Source: Hermatobates lingyangjiaoensis (lineage: Eukaryota; Arthropoda; Insecta; Hemiptera; Hermatobatidae). Taken from it: a DNA stretch of 64,000 nucleotides. The position numbers and the translations under genes were made by a program. Numbering within the stretch: position 1 is the stretch's first letter; every line of letters begins with the position of its first letter. Shown in pieces: positions 1-12,024 of this stretch. The stretch spans positions 868,001 to 932,000 of the forward strand of contig JAPFBL010000047.1 in NCBI GenBank assembly GCA_026182355.1, in the 5' to 3' direction. A model generated the notes under the pieces. The model saw nothing but the letters and a program-made list of their open reading frames with translations. It searched no databases and was not told the origin of the DNA.

Positions 1-56
1 CATTGAAAAAAAATAAAAATTATTATCCTACTATTTTAATTTATTTTGAGATAAAG

Positions 57-248
57 TGGATAAAGAAGCAAAAGTCTTCACACAAATGAAGTTTTATTCA
101 ACAACAACGCGTTTCGAACACTTTGTGTTCATCATCATCACCACACCAAGGATGTGGTGTCTTCCTGATGATGAACACAAAGTGTTCGAAACGCGTTATT
201 GTTGAATAAAACTTCATTTGTGTGGAGACTTTTGTTTGTTTATCCATT
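57..248. repeat. Foldback repeat with hammerhead-like core (family F1)
   Basis: Two arms of about 80-90 bp, roughly 57-140 and 157-248, are inverted copies of each other around a short GC-richer loop. The right arm on the plus strand carries CTGATGA at 165-171, a hairpin GAACAC/GTGTTC and GAAAC followed by GCG (188-195). The left arm carries the same module on the minus strand with the first C of the box changed. Related sequence recurs at 3.6, 8.2 and 27.8 kb, so this is a dispersed family. It looks like a non-coding retroelement end rather than a gene. Flanking sequence after the right arm (TGAGTAAATACCACAC) also recurs at 27.8 kb. Confidence 0.7.
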
Positions 249-2150
249 TTACCTCTCAGAATGAGTAAATACCACACAATTACACAACTAATGATTTATT
301 TTAATTGAACTTTGCTGGTATAAATATTAAAGGTAGTAACCAGAACATTTAACCATTGTACGCATTGACCTAGAACATTTTTTGGAAGTTCTAGGTCAAT
401 TTATTTACTTCATGATGAATTTAAGTATAATCGTAAACGATTAAAAACCATTAAGTTAAATGAAAATTCAGTAACACTTGCATAAAAGTAAATTTATTAC
501 TTTCTGATTTAATTTGAAATACAAAATAAAATAATCTCATTTATAATATTAATTTAAAATACTGTAGCAAAAAATAATATGGAGAAACGAAAAGTCTAGA
601 AAGGTATAAGAGAAGTCTGACAAGAGATGTATTTTACAGGGCGAAGAGGATTAGGAAAGGTAAGAAAACTGACAAGTCAAGGTGAGGAACAAAGTTAGGA
701 AGACACTTCTCCTTCAAACTTTAAAGTTTAATTTATGCATACAGTTCTCTTCATCTTATTTGAAAGGTGCATTATTTAATTTGACATTTTGTAAGTTTAT
801 TTATACGTTTACTTTTAGTAAATTTGAGTGTAGGACACTTAAGATTTTTAGGTTATATATTATGTATTTGTCTTTTGCTGAAGTATTAAAGTAATTTTCA
901 GAAATAAGAAAATGAAATATTTCAATTATTTATTAACTGATCTATGGCATTTGGTGTACTTTTTTTACAATCCATTATTGTAAATTTTTGGTCCATCATA
1001 TACTATACAAAAGTCCTTTACTTGAAATCAGGAAGCTTCCAATCGAATGGATTAATTTAACAGTCTTTTAGAACATTCAATGTGTTGTAGTATATCTGGC
1101 AAAATGGAACCCAAACTATTAATGTTCCGTTTAATTAGATTTTTGTGAATTTTGTATCACAAAGATGAATTGACATTCCTTATGTTTCAAAACATGTAAA
1201 TTTGTCAAAAACATGAGATGGAATTTTTCATGATCAATATTCTAAGACTAAAGTAGTAATGCATAACTTTACTTATACGTTAGAATATAACACTTGTAAT
1301 ATGTTAGTCAAACTTAAATAATAAATAGCCAAATTAATTTTAATAATTATTTTTTCTACAGGAAAATAATCCTAATAACATTGATGAGCAACTATTTAAT
1401 TTTAGGCAATTCAATAATCAGCGATTAATGGAATAGAATTCTCCAAAAATAAGCTGTAGACACAATATTAAGTGTGTTTTTTTTAATATAGTTATAAAGA
1501 ATTTATTACGTTCATGGTTTTCATAGAAATATAAAAGGAAATATCATATTTAGAAAAAGTATTCTCTGAAATAAGAAATTGTAATGACTTCTATAATTTT
1601 TCAGCTTAGTGAACTGCTACGTGCACGTATATTATCATTCAAATTGAAATTTTTTAATGCCATCATAAATTAAGTGATCACATTTAATGTTCACTCTAAA
1701 TTACAGCTAAATAATCAGACATTCTTTACTGGATAAAACTTAAAGAATTTCACATTTGGCACAGTCAGATAAATAACATTTTTATTACAATGTAAGTCAC
1801 AATATTTTGAATTAGCAATTAATGCCACTATCTCATGACCATAATTATCATTTTAAGTTTTGTATTCCAATTACTGAAATATTATTCTGTGTTATAAATA
1901 TATTTATATATTGTATATTACATATACATATTTATTAATATCTAAATTAATATTATAAATGGCATATTATTAATAAATGGCATAAAAACTTACAATATTG
2001 GTTTCCAAACTAAAGCCAATTGTTATTTGCACTTATCTTCAGTAGACTATGACAGAAATAATAAAATTGATTTGTGAATGATAACTGATGTTAAGTTTTA
2101 GAGTAACATGAATAATTTAACTATACTATGAGTAAACATTAGTAATTATG
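249..2150. other. AT-rich stretch, nothing recognised
   Basis: Dense stops on both strands and low-complexity AT sequence. No conserved coding frame, transposon end or RNA gene could be supported. Confidence 0.5.
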
Positions 2151-3010
2151 AAAATTCTATCTCGAGGTTTGATGGATTTGCATGCATTAAGGTCCCCAAA
2201 TCCCATTTTTTATGTTTTTTTTATGATGCCTGTGAGTGTGTATGGGTCAGTGTGTTTTCAAAAGTTTATAGCACAATAGAGGTCACCCTGTTTAAGGCAT
2301 CTAATTCTTATTTTTACATAAAAATGGGCATCATAATGCAGATGTACCATATTCTATTGGGATATTATTGCTTCATGAGAAAGTTATTTTTTGGCGAAAG
2401 TGTGTTTTATTTGCATTTTTGTGTGTATAACAACATTGCTTTTCCTTCATTTTACCCTAGAGCACTAACATTTTTGTGCTCTATTATCAATGTTAGTGAA
2501 CAAATAGCTAAAAAATTTGTTAATTACCAAAATGGTTTTTTTTTGATAAAATTCTGCCCTCTGATTGAATCTGAAAATAATTGACGAGAATACAAGCCGT
2601 ACTGTTTGACGTATCAAAATGAAATCATGCCTGAAAATAGCACTTTATACGAGGATGAACAGAGAGATTATTTTTTAAAAATATATTACCAAAGAGGGGC
2701 ATTATGGTACATTCTATGATTTTAAAAAATGGTTGTTTTAACGTTAAAAGACTCTATAAGTATAATATTAATAATATTTTTACTATAAATAATATTATAT
2801 ATAAACATAATATTATCTTATAACTAACAAAATTTGCAATTAAGAAAAAAAATATGAAATTCAAATTACAGCAATGGGAAATATAACTATAAAACTGAAA
2901 ATTCAATCATGAATAATGGACCATTTGTACTTGTCTAATTAGTTTACATTGACTTAAACATTTTTTTAAATGAATTCTAGTGCAATACAATTGTTATTTA
3001 GAGATATAAT
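2150..3010 (+). repeat. Dispersed repeat of unknown class, copy 1
   Basis: Sequence from about 2150 (TTCTATCTCGAG) to about 3010 can be followed, segment by segment and in the same order, in 62690-63600. Shared landmarks are a G/T-rich run near 2230, ACAAGCCGTAC near 2592, a TTATACG motif near 2645, a CCAAAG segment near 2690 and TTGACTTA near 2950. The copies are well diverged. No transposase or reverse transcriptase frame is visible; the 110-codon open frame at 2252-2584 is not kept in the other copy, so it is probably not a gene. Ends and class are unknown. Confidence 0.55.
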
Positions 3011-3550
3011 AAAAAAAATGAAATATATAATTAAATATACATATTTAACTTGGATATTAATATTTTTACATATCAAAGTTGATCTGTTGATCTGATATGT
3101 ATAAATATAATATCCTTAAATGTTAAACATCAACACTCATCTAACGTATATTTTCTTTTGTTTTGGAAGAGTGAAGAGTTTGTAAAGAAATCTCATATTT
3201 TATCTCTCCCTCTCCATTAACATTAACTATTTTCCCTCGGCTTTCTCACCAACTATATAGAGAAATAGTGTAGAATATATGTGGTCGAGATAAGACAACT
3301 TTGAAAATGTATTTATGCATAAAACTATAGGAACAACCAGACATGGAGCTCGATGTGAAGGTAGAATGAAATGTGGTCACCGTCTCTGCTTACCTGCTTT
3401 TAATTTAATTCGGTACCGATTTCTTATCTAGAACTACAACAGTCATCTTAGTAAATCCCATATCTGGAAACAGTCTGGTGACGAGAGTGTAACCAAAATG
3501 GCGACTTCTTTTACTATTTTTGTCAATATTCCTGAAGTGTCAATATATGC
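3011..3550. other. Unassigned sequence with a less AT-rich patch
   Basis: A patch at about 3320-3500 is richer in G and C than its surroundings, but no supported exon, transposon frame or RNA gene was found. Confidence 0.4.
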
Positions 3551-3750
3551 AAGCAGTTGTTGTGTGGTATTCACTCATGATTAGAGAGGAAAAGAAACGC
3601 ATGCACTAAAGTGATTTAATCGAACAAAGAGTTTCGAACATTTAGTGTTTATATCGTCTGAATGAGATATAACCTGATGATGAACACTAAGTCATACTGC
3701 TTCGAGTCTTATGATTGAGTCATTTGTGTTTGTGTGTTTCATTTCCTTTG
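3551..3750. repeat. Degenerate F1 foldback repeat
   Basis: The left part on the minus strand matches the F1 tail (the reverse complement of TGAGTGAATACCACAC lies near 3560) and a GAAAC box near 3632. The right part on the plus strand has CTGATGATGAACACTAAG at about 3674, but the second half of the hairpin and the GAAAC box are mutated (CGAGTC). This is an old copy of the family seen at 57-248 and 27760-27890. Confidence 0.55.
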
Positions 3751-4312
3751 CAATCATTGCTATGTTCCATTATCCTCTTTTAATTATAACAATAATTTAT
3801 CAATTGTTTTAAAATATTAACTGTATCTTGTTAATGATTTAGGAATAATTTGTTCTTGTTTACTAAATTTTAATAATCATATTGTTCATTAAAAATAAAT
3901 TGTATTGAAATTATAATCCATAAAACAGATAATCTTAGATAAGTTTGATTAATGAACAATGATGATGGGACATGTCTTTTATCATCTGTATTTTTATTCA
4001 CAATAGAAATTATAACTTATTATAAATGGAAATATTAATTAGGATACAACTATTTCTTTTAAGTCGAGAGAATTAATTTATAGAAATAATTGATTGCCAG
4101 TGATAGACTGACTGATATTTAATTAACTGATAGCTACAAATTTAAATAGTTAATTTGATGTTATAATTGTTTTTGAACATTATTTTATTAAGAAATATTT
4201 ATTATATTTGTAATACGAGCAATTTTAAAAAGGTGACAAGCCCCAGTACCAGAAGGTATATGTTGTGAGAATTCTGTTCATTTTCATTAATAAGATGTAC
4301 TATTGACTAGAC
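3751..4312. other. AT-rich stretch, nothing recognised
   Basis: Only AT-rich sequence with dense stops was seen. The last eight bases (4305-4312) are the left target-site copy of the hAT element that follows. Confidence 0.4.
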
Positions 4313-4891
4313 TAGTGCTTTTTCTCAAACGATGAGCCCTGGAAGGTAGCCAAGTTAACCGAAAATTAAATTTTAATAAAAGATTTATATTTAAAAAATT
4401 TGCATCATTATCATTTATTTTAGAAACATCAAGTACATATGTGGTTTTTAAGACTGATTCAAGCTTTCGCCACTTGATATTTTGAACTAGAAGGTAAATT
4501 TCTTTAATTTTTAAGCAGCAATTCTCTTAAAGTTAAATCTAAAGGTACAATCATTCTCTCTCTCTCTCTCATTCTTTCTTAAAAAAACTTTCCTTTTACT
4601 TTCCTAACATTTTCTGTTTTCAAATTTTAGGACTCTAATTTTTATAACTTATTTTTCACGCCAGGAAGTATAATCGCTGGATTATTTCTTCCCTCCTGCC
4701 TCCATGTATAAATGTATATACTTCTTTCATCATTGTCACTGGTAATGTTACATTTACGTTGTTGTGACTATGTAAAATAAAAATAAAAAAAAATTAGGAA
4801 TAAATATTCTATGGGGGGACATCAGTGATGTCCCCAAAACTTTACTTATGTCATAGGTGCCAAATGAAGTAAGAAAGTTTGAGAAACACTG
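4313..4891. mobile_element. Non-autonomous hAT (Buster-type) MITE
   Basis: The left end TAGTGCTTTTTCTCAAAC and the right end GTTTGAGAAACACTG are imperfect inverted repeats of the hAT kind (consensus near CAGTGNTTCTCAAAC). They are flanked by 8-bp direct repeats GACTAGAC (4305-4312) and GACTAGGC (4892-4899), which agree at seven of eight positions. TA at the centre of the duplication fits the nnnTAnnn preference reported for the Buster group of hAT elements. The element is 579 bp and shows no transposase frame. An internal stretch near 4470-4530 is shared with the partial copy at 45743-45930, which confirms a family. Confidence 0.7.
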
Positions 4892-4899
4892 GACTAGGC

Positions 4900-5835
4900 T
4901 ATTATGTTTTGTTTACATCTTGTTTATAAAAGAAATAATAATTATTGTTTTTGCACCACTGTAACCTTAATTGGCTTTAGATCTATGCAGTTTTATTTTA
5001 AGCAAAAGAAATGGTGGAGATAAATTTATTGCAAAACAAGTTAGGCAATGTGAATGGGCTATCAGGCAACTGAATTAATTACTGTTTTGAGAGTGAACAC
5101 GGGATAGGAATGCTAAATTCAGTGGAAAGAAGAGGCAGGTTAATGTTAAATGCACCATGTTATTCATTTTAATAAAACCAGATCCATATCATTTGGAGCA
5201 AAAATTAATTGATTTGAAACAATGTGGAGATACAAAATTGGAATTTTACATCTGAATGAGCAGAACTCATGGCAATTTGGCCTCAGGGTTCATCGCTTGT
5301 ACCCTTTGTCTTTCTGTCCTATAAATAAACACTCTGAGTTCAAAGAGAGTTCTAGATCAAGCGTCCAACTCCGAACGAAAACAACCCATCCTCTAATAGG
5401 TCCAACACATTCTGGACCAAGGTCAAATTTCATTTCTACTTTTTCTTTTAGAGATATTGTTCTATAAACTTTTAAACAATTTATATAATTCAACGAAAGT
5501 TCAAAAAATGGGTACAACAACTGCTATTGTTCTGTAATAGCATCAAATTTCAACAGTAAATATGCTACTTTTATTAAATTCTTTTATTTTTTTAAAAGAT
5601 TAAAAAAAGATTTTAAACGCTTTTGAAGCGTTTTAAAAGTTACAGGAAAATACTTTAATTGGAAATTAAAATAGTTAATACTGAAAAGTGCCTATGAAAA
5701 CTATAAAATAAGATTAATACAAATCAAATTACAACAAATTAAAACTTAGATCGAAATAACTTTTTCCAGCTTAAATAGGGCAATCACATTGTTTTAAATA
5801 TAAAAATATATGTATTTAATTGTATATTGAATTGA
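4900..5835. other. Unassigned, includes a less AT-rich patch
   Basis: The 5250-5470 stretch is less AT-rich and holds overlapping short open frames on both strands (81 and 76 codons), but neither resembles a protein I know. The rest is AT-rich with dense stops. Confidence 0.35.
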
Positions 5836-5839
5836 AGCA

Positions 5840-6000
5840 TTGATCATCTTGATAATTATCAGGCTGAAATGTCGTATTGATTGTTTAACGATACATCATT
5901 GGCTTAATAGAAAGATAATGGAATCATTTGTAAATAATGGGTACTCAAATAAAAAATTTGACATTATTTAAAAAACTAAATCATTGATTTTAAATTATTT
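5840..6000 (+). repeat. Dispersed repeat with GCTGAAATGT box, copy 1
   Basis: The stretch reading AGGCTGAAATGTCG, then GGCTTAATAGAAAGAT and CATTTGTAAATAATGGG recurs at 14990-15110 in the same order and orientation. The TGATAATTATCAGGCTGAAATG part resembles a worn version of the hairpin-plus-GAA module described elsewhere in the window. It is probably the tail of an old retroelement. Confidence 0.45.
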
Positions 6001-6079
6001 TTTTAATACTTAAGCACTTTTAATTTTAATGGTTTCATGCATAAAGAGGCTTTTTATAGAAGTGAAAATCCGACATTGC

Positions 6080-7040
6080 ATTCCGTCTGATTCTAGGAAA
6101 TTAACGGCTTTTGGGAGCCGCAATTATTTTATTGCCTGGTGATTGTCGACAAAGTGTACGAGTTATATCACGTTCAACAACGGCTGATGAGCTTAATGCA
6201 TGTCTCAAACCATTAGTTTATGCCAACAAAAACATAAATTGCAACTTGAAGGCCAATATTCGTGTAAAACTACAAATGATTCGCTGATCGTTTTGCAAAA
6301 CAAGTGTTGGACATTGTGAATGGGAAAATGGCAATCGATGAATCAACACAATGCGTCACATTGCCAAGAACTTTTTTGTAAAATCATAGCTACTATTGAT
6401 GAGCTAATTGACAAAGTTTTCCCAAATATAGCAGGAAATTACAGAATTCATCAGATTTCCGTGCACGGGCTATATTAACAACCAAAAACAACGATGTCAA
6501 TACAAATGATTACAGGATTCAAAAAAGAATACCAGGTGACAGTCCATCAATACTGTAATTAATCAATAGGAAATTGCTATCCAACTGAATTCTTATATTC
6601 ATTCGATTTGCCAGGTATGCCACTGCACGTTCAAACGTATGCCAATTATTCTTCAACAAAACATCAATCTTCTACAACTCTGTAATGGTACTAGTCTTTT
6701 GGGGAAAAAGTTGATGGACAACATAATCAAAGATATAATTTTTAATGAAAAATTTAAAGGCAGTGATGTACTGTTGCCGCGCATACCATGATGTAACAGA
6801 TCATCAATAAATCAATTGAATCTGATCAATGCTGGATCAGACTCACCTTTGCAATGACTATAAACAAGGAAAAGGACAATCGCTACAAGTGAGTGGCTTG
6901 AATTTGAAAAATCCATGATTCTCAATAGACAGCTATTGTGGCCTGGTCACACGTCGGGAAATCTGATTTATTTGTGTACGCACCAGAAGGGAAAAATATT
7001 GTATATCCAGCTGTACTTCCATGAATACAATTCTATCAAA
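6080..7040 (+). pseudogene. Helitron helicase (PIF1-like) pseudogene, C-terminal part
   Basis: Plus-strand reading in shifting frames gives a recognisable succession of Helitron/PIF1-type helicase segments. A GAAIILLPGDCRQS-like Walker B region lies at about 6105-6160, followed by RSTTADELNACLKP, then PNIAGNYRIHQ, TEFLYSFDLPGMP, FKGSDVLLPRIP (about 6760-6790), a worn AMTINK region near 6855 and QVSGLNLKNPC. The ending SDLFVYAPEGKNIVYPAVL is at about 6962-7020. In the intact family this helicase is the C-terminal half of the Rep-helicase protein that drives rolling-circle transposition. Many stops and frameshifts show it is dead. The Rep half and the start of the helicase are missing. Confidence 0.85.
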
Positions 7041-7285
7041 ACTTGAATTGATATAACAACTATAAATACATAATAGTTTAATTTAAAATAAATTTAATAA
7101 TTTTCTACAATATAGTAAACATTATGATTTGGAAAGTAATTATTTTTTGTTTTGGTTTATATTGTTGCTCGAATTTTGGATTTGTAGGTAAGTAAGGACA
7201 GCATCTGTTGGATCAACTATTATGTTAATAATTAAATACTAAATTAGGTCAGGTAAACTTAAACTTAACACTTAAACTTGGCTGT

Positions 7286-7316
7286 TAGGCACTACGAAGT
7301 TGGCCGGGTCAGCTAG
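7286..7316 (+). other. Helitron 3' terminus (hairpin plus CTAG)
   Basis: GGCACTACGAAGTTGGCC followed by GGGTCAGCTAG and then T is the arrangement of a Helitron 3' end: a short GC-richer stem-loop a few bases before a terminal CTAG, inserted next to a T. It follows the helicase pseudogene by about 270 bp in the same orientation, so the two belong to one 5'-truncated element ending at 7316. Confidence 0.8.
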
Positions 7317-8150
7317 TGTTAATATGTTTGTGCTGTTGTTAAACTTATGATTTAATATTTAGTGAAATTAAGTTTCCTGGTGCCTTCATTCATAAAACTA
7401 CTAATGTTGTTAATTAATACTCAATGTTAATAAATAATGTTAACCGATACTTGTGACCTTGTATCTTTCAATGTAAAAATGTAGGTCTACTAAGATATTG
7501 TGTTGAGGAACATGCTAAACACAGTCAGCTTTGAAAGACCTGAGAAATGAAATTGGAGTTCTGTATCGTGATGTACCTTTTCAAAAGACATTATTGATCA
7601 GAACTTGCAACTGAGTCCGAAAAAACAGCAACATGTACGTCTCACTACGAATTGAATTCCGATATTCATTCAATAATAATTTTTTTAAGAGATATATAAT
7701 TGTGTAGTAACGACTAAGTTATTATTGAATTTCATATCTGGCATATCTTAGTTTACTACTTTTATCAATTTCTTAAAAAAGGACTATATATCTAGGGTTA
7801 GTGGCAAGAGAATGCTTTGGATTTGATTGATGCCATCCTTAACAGATAATTTACAAGTTTACAAAGCTTCATGTTAATATGCTGTCTTGACTTAGTGGCA
7901 AATTATTAATTAATTTTTTTACTATTAACTTCAATAGAAAAAAAAATCTGACCTTTTCCTTTTCCGGGATGGATGATATTTGTATTACAAATTGTATACT
8001 GTTTCGTATTATTGGAGCTTGTGTTCATTTTTAGTTTTAATATGTTAACGTCTTACAGAAGGAATAACTTTGCAATACCAATAGAAATAGATGACTCATT
8101 AATTGTGCAATTCGTAAAGTGTCCTTCTGTAATGTGCAATCCGTAATTCA
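7317..8150. other. AT-rich stretch, nothing recognised
   Basis: No coding frame, element end or RNA gene could be supported. Confidence 0.4.
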
Positions 8151-8155
8151 AACTG

Positions 8156-8290
8156 CGCGTTTCGAGCACTTTGTGTTCATCGTCAGGTAAACATCTACAA
8201 TACAAATTATAAATTATTGAATTTAACAAAAAAAAAACTTCTTTTGTGTGGAGATTTTGTATTATCCGTTTAACTCAGCATGAGAAATAG
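8156..8290. repeat. F1 foldback, partly deleted
   Basis: The minus strand at about 8155-8195 reads TTTACCTGACGATGAACAC, loop, GTGCTCGAAACGCG, an F1 module with C at the variable seventh core position. The following plus-strand stretch (8210-8290) matches the F1 flank seen at 215-270, including ACTTC, TTTGTGTGGAGA and TATCC. The element is thus inverted relative to its own flank. The TTTAC just upstream of the box is one strand of the inferred stem I; its partner GTAAA survives in the 27.8-kb copy. Confidence 0.6.
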
Positions 8291-8955
8291 ATGCATTTAT
8301 TTACTAATTATAATATGCTACAGCCATTATGAATATATGGGGTTGAAGAAATATATTTTTTTTAAAACCTAAAAAAATGGTCACAAGATATATAGAAGAT
8401 ATAAAAAGGTAGCTCCAGCATTAGATTTTCTAATTATTATACTGACTAAAATTCAAAATGGTTTTGCAAACAGTCTTTAATGAAATTCTTTTAAATACAC
8501 TGACTTATTTATGAAATATTAAAGTAGTTAGCCACTACTTTTCAAATCATAATGATATTGTTAACAATATTATCCAATAACATTTTGATAGTGTATTCTT
8601 ATGCCAGTTTGAAGATATAAACTTCGTAAGCAATTCTGATTTGTCAGGTATTAAACATATGAGATCAACATTAATATTGCTGATTTCCTTATAGATTAAT
8701 TTTAATCAGGAAATTTTAATAATGAAAAAATCTGTTACAGGAGGATAGGATTATGGGTCATTATTTTCATTTACCTTAATATTGAAATATATAGAGAGTT
8801 TTCTTAAAGTTATATACCCTATATCATAGGAGAGAAAACCTATAGAGGCAAAGTATGTAGCACAAAGTTGTAGTTTCTCATTATGTTTCCTTATGCTTTG
8901 ATTAACAGTGTTTATCTTGAGTATCAACTCATACCTGCTTTGCACGTTTTTCTTG
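8291..8955. other. AT-rich stretch, nothing recognised
   Basis: No supported feature. The 64-codon minus-strand open frame at 8751-8945 has no recognisable motif. Confidence 0.35.
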
Positions 8956-8959
8956 AGAC

Positions 8960-9290
8960 TGACGTCTTAATGTTGATGAGTGTCTTATTTATCTATTGAT
9001 GAGTGTCACAATGTCCTCGAGGTCTGCCTCCTCGACATCCACTTTGGGCTTTCATGGGTGATAACTCCAACATCGTAGGTGACAAAAGGACAGCACGTAC
9101 AACCATCAACCTGATGTTATTGTAGTATGGTGGAAAGGTTAATTAAACACAAGATCAAAACTAGTCACGACATGCTTCAGACTACTCCGTGAAGTTGGGT
9201 ATTGAACTGTGTATTGGGTTGGGTATTGAACCCAGGATCTATCAATCCAGAAGCAAAAACGTTGCCACTGGGCTAACATGGCCCTTCATA
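8960..9290 (-). mobile_element. tRNA-headed SINE, minus strand
   Basis: On the minus strand a tRNA-like head begins near 9290. The A-box-like sequence TTAGCCCAGTGGCAAC is at about 9261-9276 and the B-box-like GGGTTCAATACCC at about 9221-9233, the spacing of an RNA polymerase III promoter. The body that follows toward 8960 differs from that of the other SINEs here, suggesting a second family sharing the head. A near-duplicate GGGTATTGAAC just downstream shows a small internal duplication. The region does not fold as an intact tRNA gene. Confidence 0.6.
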
Positions 9291-10643
9291 ACTAAACTTT
9301 TACAGAGTCATGAACAGTTGATTAATTCAGATAAGTTATTGTAATTGTTCATTATTTATTTTACCGTTGTAATTGTTTACCGCCATTGCGACAACGAAAA
9401 CATTATCAATGTATTCCATGAATCTGTTGATATATTATTATAACCTGGGAAATATGTCTGCTATTATTGAATAGGGATCAATTTCAGTATCATTCCATTC
9501 AACCATAATAACAGAATTTTTAATATATGCCAAACAAATTGAAATATTGGGAACCTGTCTAGTGGAACTGTAACAGTTATCAAAATGGGAAGAATATGAA
9601 ACATTATATGAGATTTTTCTTCCTGTTTGTAATGCATTGCCGGTGAACTAACGATTTAAATAAGGATAAAGCCTTGTCTTTAATAATTATTCTTCTCTTA
9701 TTATATCTTGTTCACTTAGTTTATAGAACTACATTTGTTTTCATAGTTTGTAGACTTCAATGTCTGTAAGAAGAAATTTAGATTCAGATATCTTACTTTT
9801 GAATCTGAGCTACGCGAAAATTCATTGTAGAAATCTTTGTCATAAGCAAGCATGTTCTAGGCTTGGTGACATACGATTAGTTCATAAACGTCTGTCAAAA
9901 TAAACACATTAAATAATAATTAAAATATATTTCATACCATAATATTTTAAAATAGTTCTAATTTATTAGAAATGATAATAAATATGTGATAGTAGAAATT
10001 AATCACATATGTGGCAATAAATTATAATAAGTATTCTGTCAGTGATGTTTGACTAAACAGATAGACATTTTTTTTTGTCTCGTTGAAGAAGAAACGTAAA
10101 AAAACATAACATAATAGAAAGGTACTACTCAAACTTTATAGTTCATACTACTATGGCATTTCCCCTGTGCTTCTATTGTCATGCAAATTGGAGAATAGAA
10201 CTCAAGGAACAGTTAAAAGAAAATTGGACAAAAAATAACTCGATGAGCAGTTGAAAGAAATTACTCATCGAATTAGACAATGACAATAAATTACTCTTCT
10301 CACACTTTATAAAATATTTTATCTCCAAAAACATAATTTTGATTTAAATAAGAACATTGATATTCTTCATTTTAATAGTAAATTTCATTAGATAGCAAAA
10401 TTGTATGCATTTAAAATTAACAAATTAACGCATTTTACTTCTCTGCAATGTTTAAATTAACAAATTCCAGGATGCCCTAAATTAATAAAATTATTATTAT
10501 AGCTGAGAGACTGTCGGTTTAAAGGTTTTGGTTGATTTCAGTTTATATCAGCATGTTGTATTGGTATAATGTTGTGCCATTATTTAAACATGCCTGTTTT
10601 AATTACATTCTTCCCCCTTCTCATATGATTCTGTTTCTTTCAG
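9291..10643 (+). other. Probable intron or intergenic sequence upstream of mini-exon A
   Basis: AT-rich sequence with no further exon recognised. The last 40 bases are a pyrimidine-rich tract ending in TTTCTTTCAG, a strong splice acceptor for the exon starting at 10644. Confidence 0.5.
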
Positions 10644-10685
10644 TGTCCTATGGCTCCATGAACACTCATCACCATCCTAAGACAG
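10644..10685 (+). CDS. Mini-exon A of a duplicated alternative exon pair (host gene)
   Basis: A 42-nt segment is bounded by a strong acceptor (CCCCCTTCTC...TTTCTTTCAG) and a good donor (CAG|GTATGT). Read with two bases completing a split codon, it encodes SYGSMNTHHHPKT and leaves one base for the next codon. Its length is a multiple of three, so inclusion or skipping keeps frame. A related exon follows at 12025-12069, with peptide SYSSVNTQYHLTEA and the same donor sequence, so the pair most likely arose by tandem exon duplication. The terminal exon at 14348 joins in phase. I do not recognise the protein. The upstream gene is not visible in the window. RNA evidence is absent, so exon status is inferred from splice sites, phase and duplication. 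Confidence 0.7.
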
Positions 10686-12024
10686 GTATGTAAATATTTT
10701 TAGTTCAAAAAATCTTTTACATTTTGGTTTGATTTTTTTCTGTCTTCATATTTCCTATTCCTTTTCTATTTATATTATATACTGTAGATGTAACCTAAAG
10801 ATGAATACTAGGTGTTTGATGCCAGTTAATGTGTTACTGATTTTCTAAATTACAATAGGTAGCATAATATTGAATCAATGTATTGTTGTTATTTTATTAT
10901 ATCTTGGCCTATGGTTTTAAACACATATCAACGTGTTTATAAGTATTATATTAATATCTGATTTTTGTTCGAAAATATCGAAAAAATGGTTCAGAAAATT
11001 AGAAAAGTTCTCTATAAATCCGTAAAATTGAACATATACTTTTAAAATAGGTGCTAATTTTTATAAAAGGTGTGCTTGTTTATGTTTTTGTCATTATACA
11101 GTTCAAATTGAATTTTTAAATTGTTGCAAGGAGTAGTAGCAATGCAACTATTTCTATTTCAATAAATAAAGTTTAGATATAAGGTTAAAACAATAAAATA
11201 TAACTTGTAGCTAAAGAATTGTCAGAATGAAGGGAATTTGAAACAAACTGATGTAAAAGGAAGAGCTGGGTAGAGTAGGTGATGGGTTGAATCGACGTGG
11301 GTTATGTTGGTTTTGCTCGGCAAGAACATAAAACGGCGTTTTTACCATTTGATGTTTACTGCCAGACGTGTTGCATCAATATTTCAGATGGAATCCCAAT
11401 AAAGGTTCCACCTTTGGAACTCTGGGTCCAGTATAGACCTTTATGGAAAATCAACCAAATCGAATGGAAACAAACAAATCTTTCCTTTTCTACCAACCAC
11501 TGTAAGGAAAACAATATTTCCAAGAACAGCTATAATTCACTTTCTTTAACTCCTACCAACTGCCTGATTTCGAAGTAAGACATTGCCTTCCCTTTTTAAA
11601 CCTTGTAATAACCTAGAAACAAGGTAATTCTTTTATACTGTAGTTTATGACTATTATAAATGGCAGCACTGAACTGTAATCTTTTTCCTGTTAGAAGCAA
11701 AACAATAAATCGTATATACTATAGTTCAAAAATAAATTATAAAATCTAGCTTTTCTAATCTATTTTTTAAATGCGTAAAACATATATATTTCACATTTAA
11801 GTGGTTACACAACGTGTTTAAAATTTCAGGATTGGTTAGAAACAGTTATTGTTCATAGTTTTACAAATAAAAACTCCTTCTTAAACTGAAAACAGGAACG
11901 TCACATCAAATATACGTTCACAGGAGAAAATTCGTCATGTATTCAAGCATTCACATGGTTAAGAGTGACTTAGGAACCAGAATTTTTTTATTCTATTATA
12001 GAAAGCCTTTTTTCTCCCACATAG
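10686..12024 (+). other. Intron between mini-exons A and B
   Basis: Starts GTATGTAAAT and ends with a long pyrimidine tract and CACATAG. It contains a less AT-rich patch at about 11270-11580 with a 93-codon plus-strand open frame (11297-11578). I cannot assign that frame to a protein family; it could be a worn transposon. Confidence 0.55.

Noticed and set aside
640..659. Possible 20-nt micro-exon between TTTTACAG and GTAAGA
   Set aside because: Length is not a multiple of three, there are no partner exons and no duplicated or conserved coding sense, so a chance pairing of splice-like sites is likelier.
2252..2584. 110-codon open reading frame
   Set aside because: AT-driven composition, no motif, and the frame is not kept in the second copy of the repeat at 62.7 kb.
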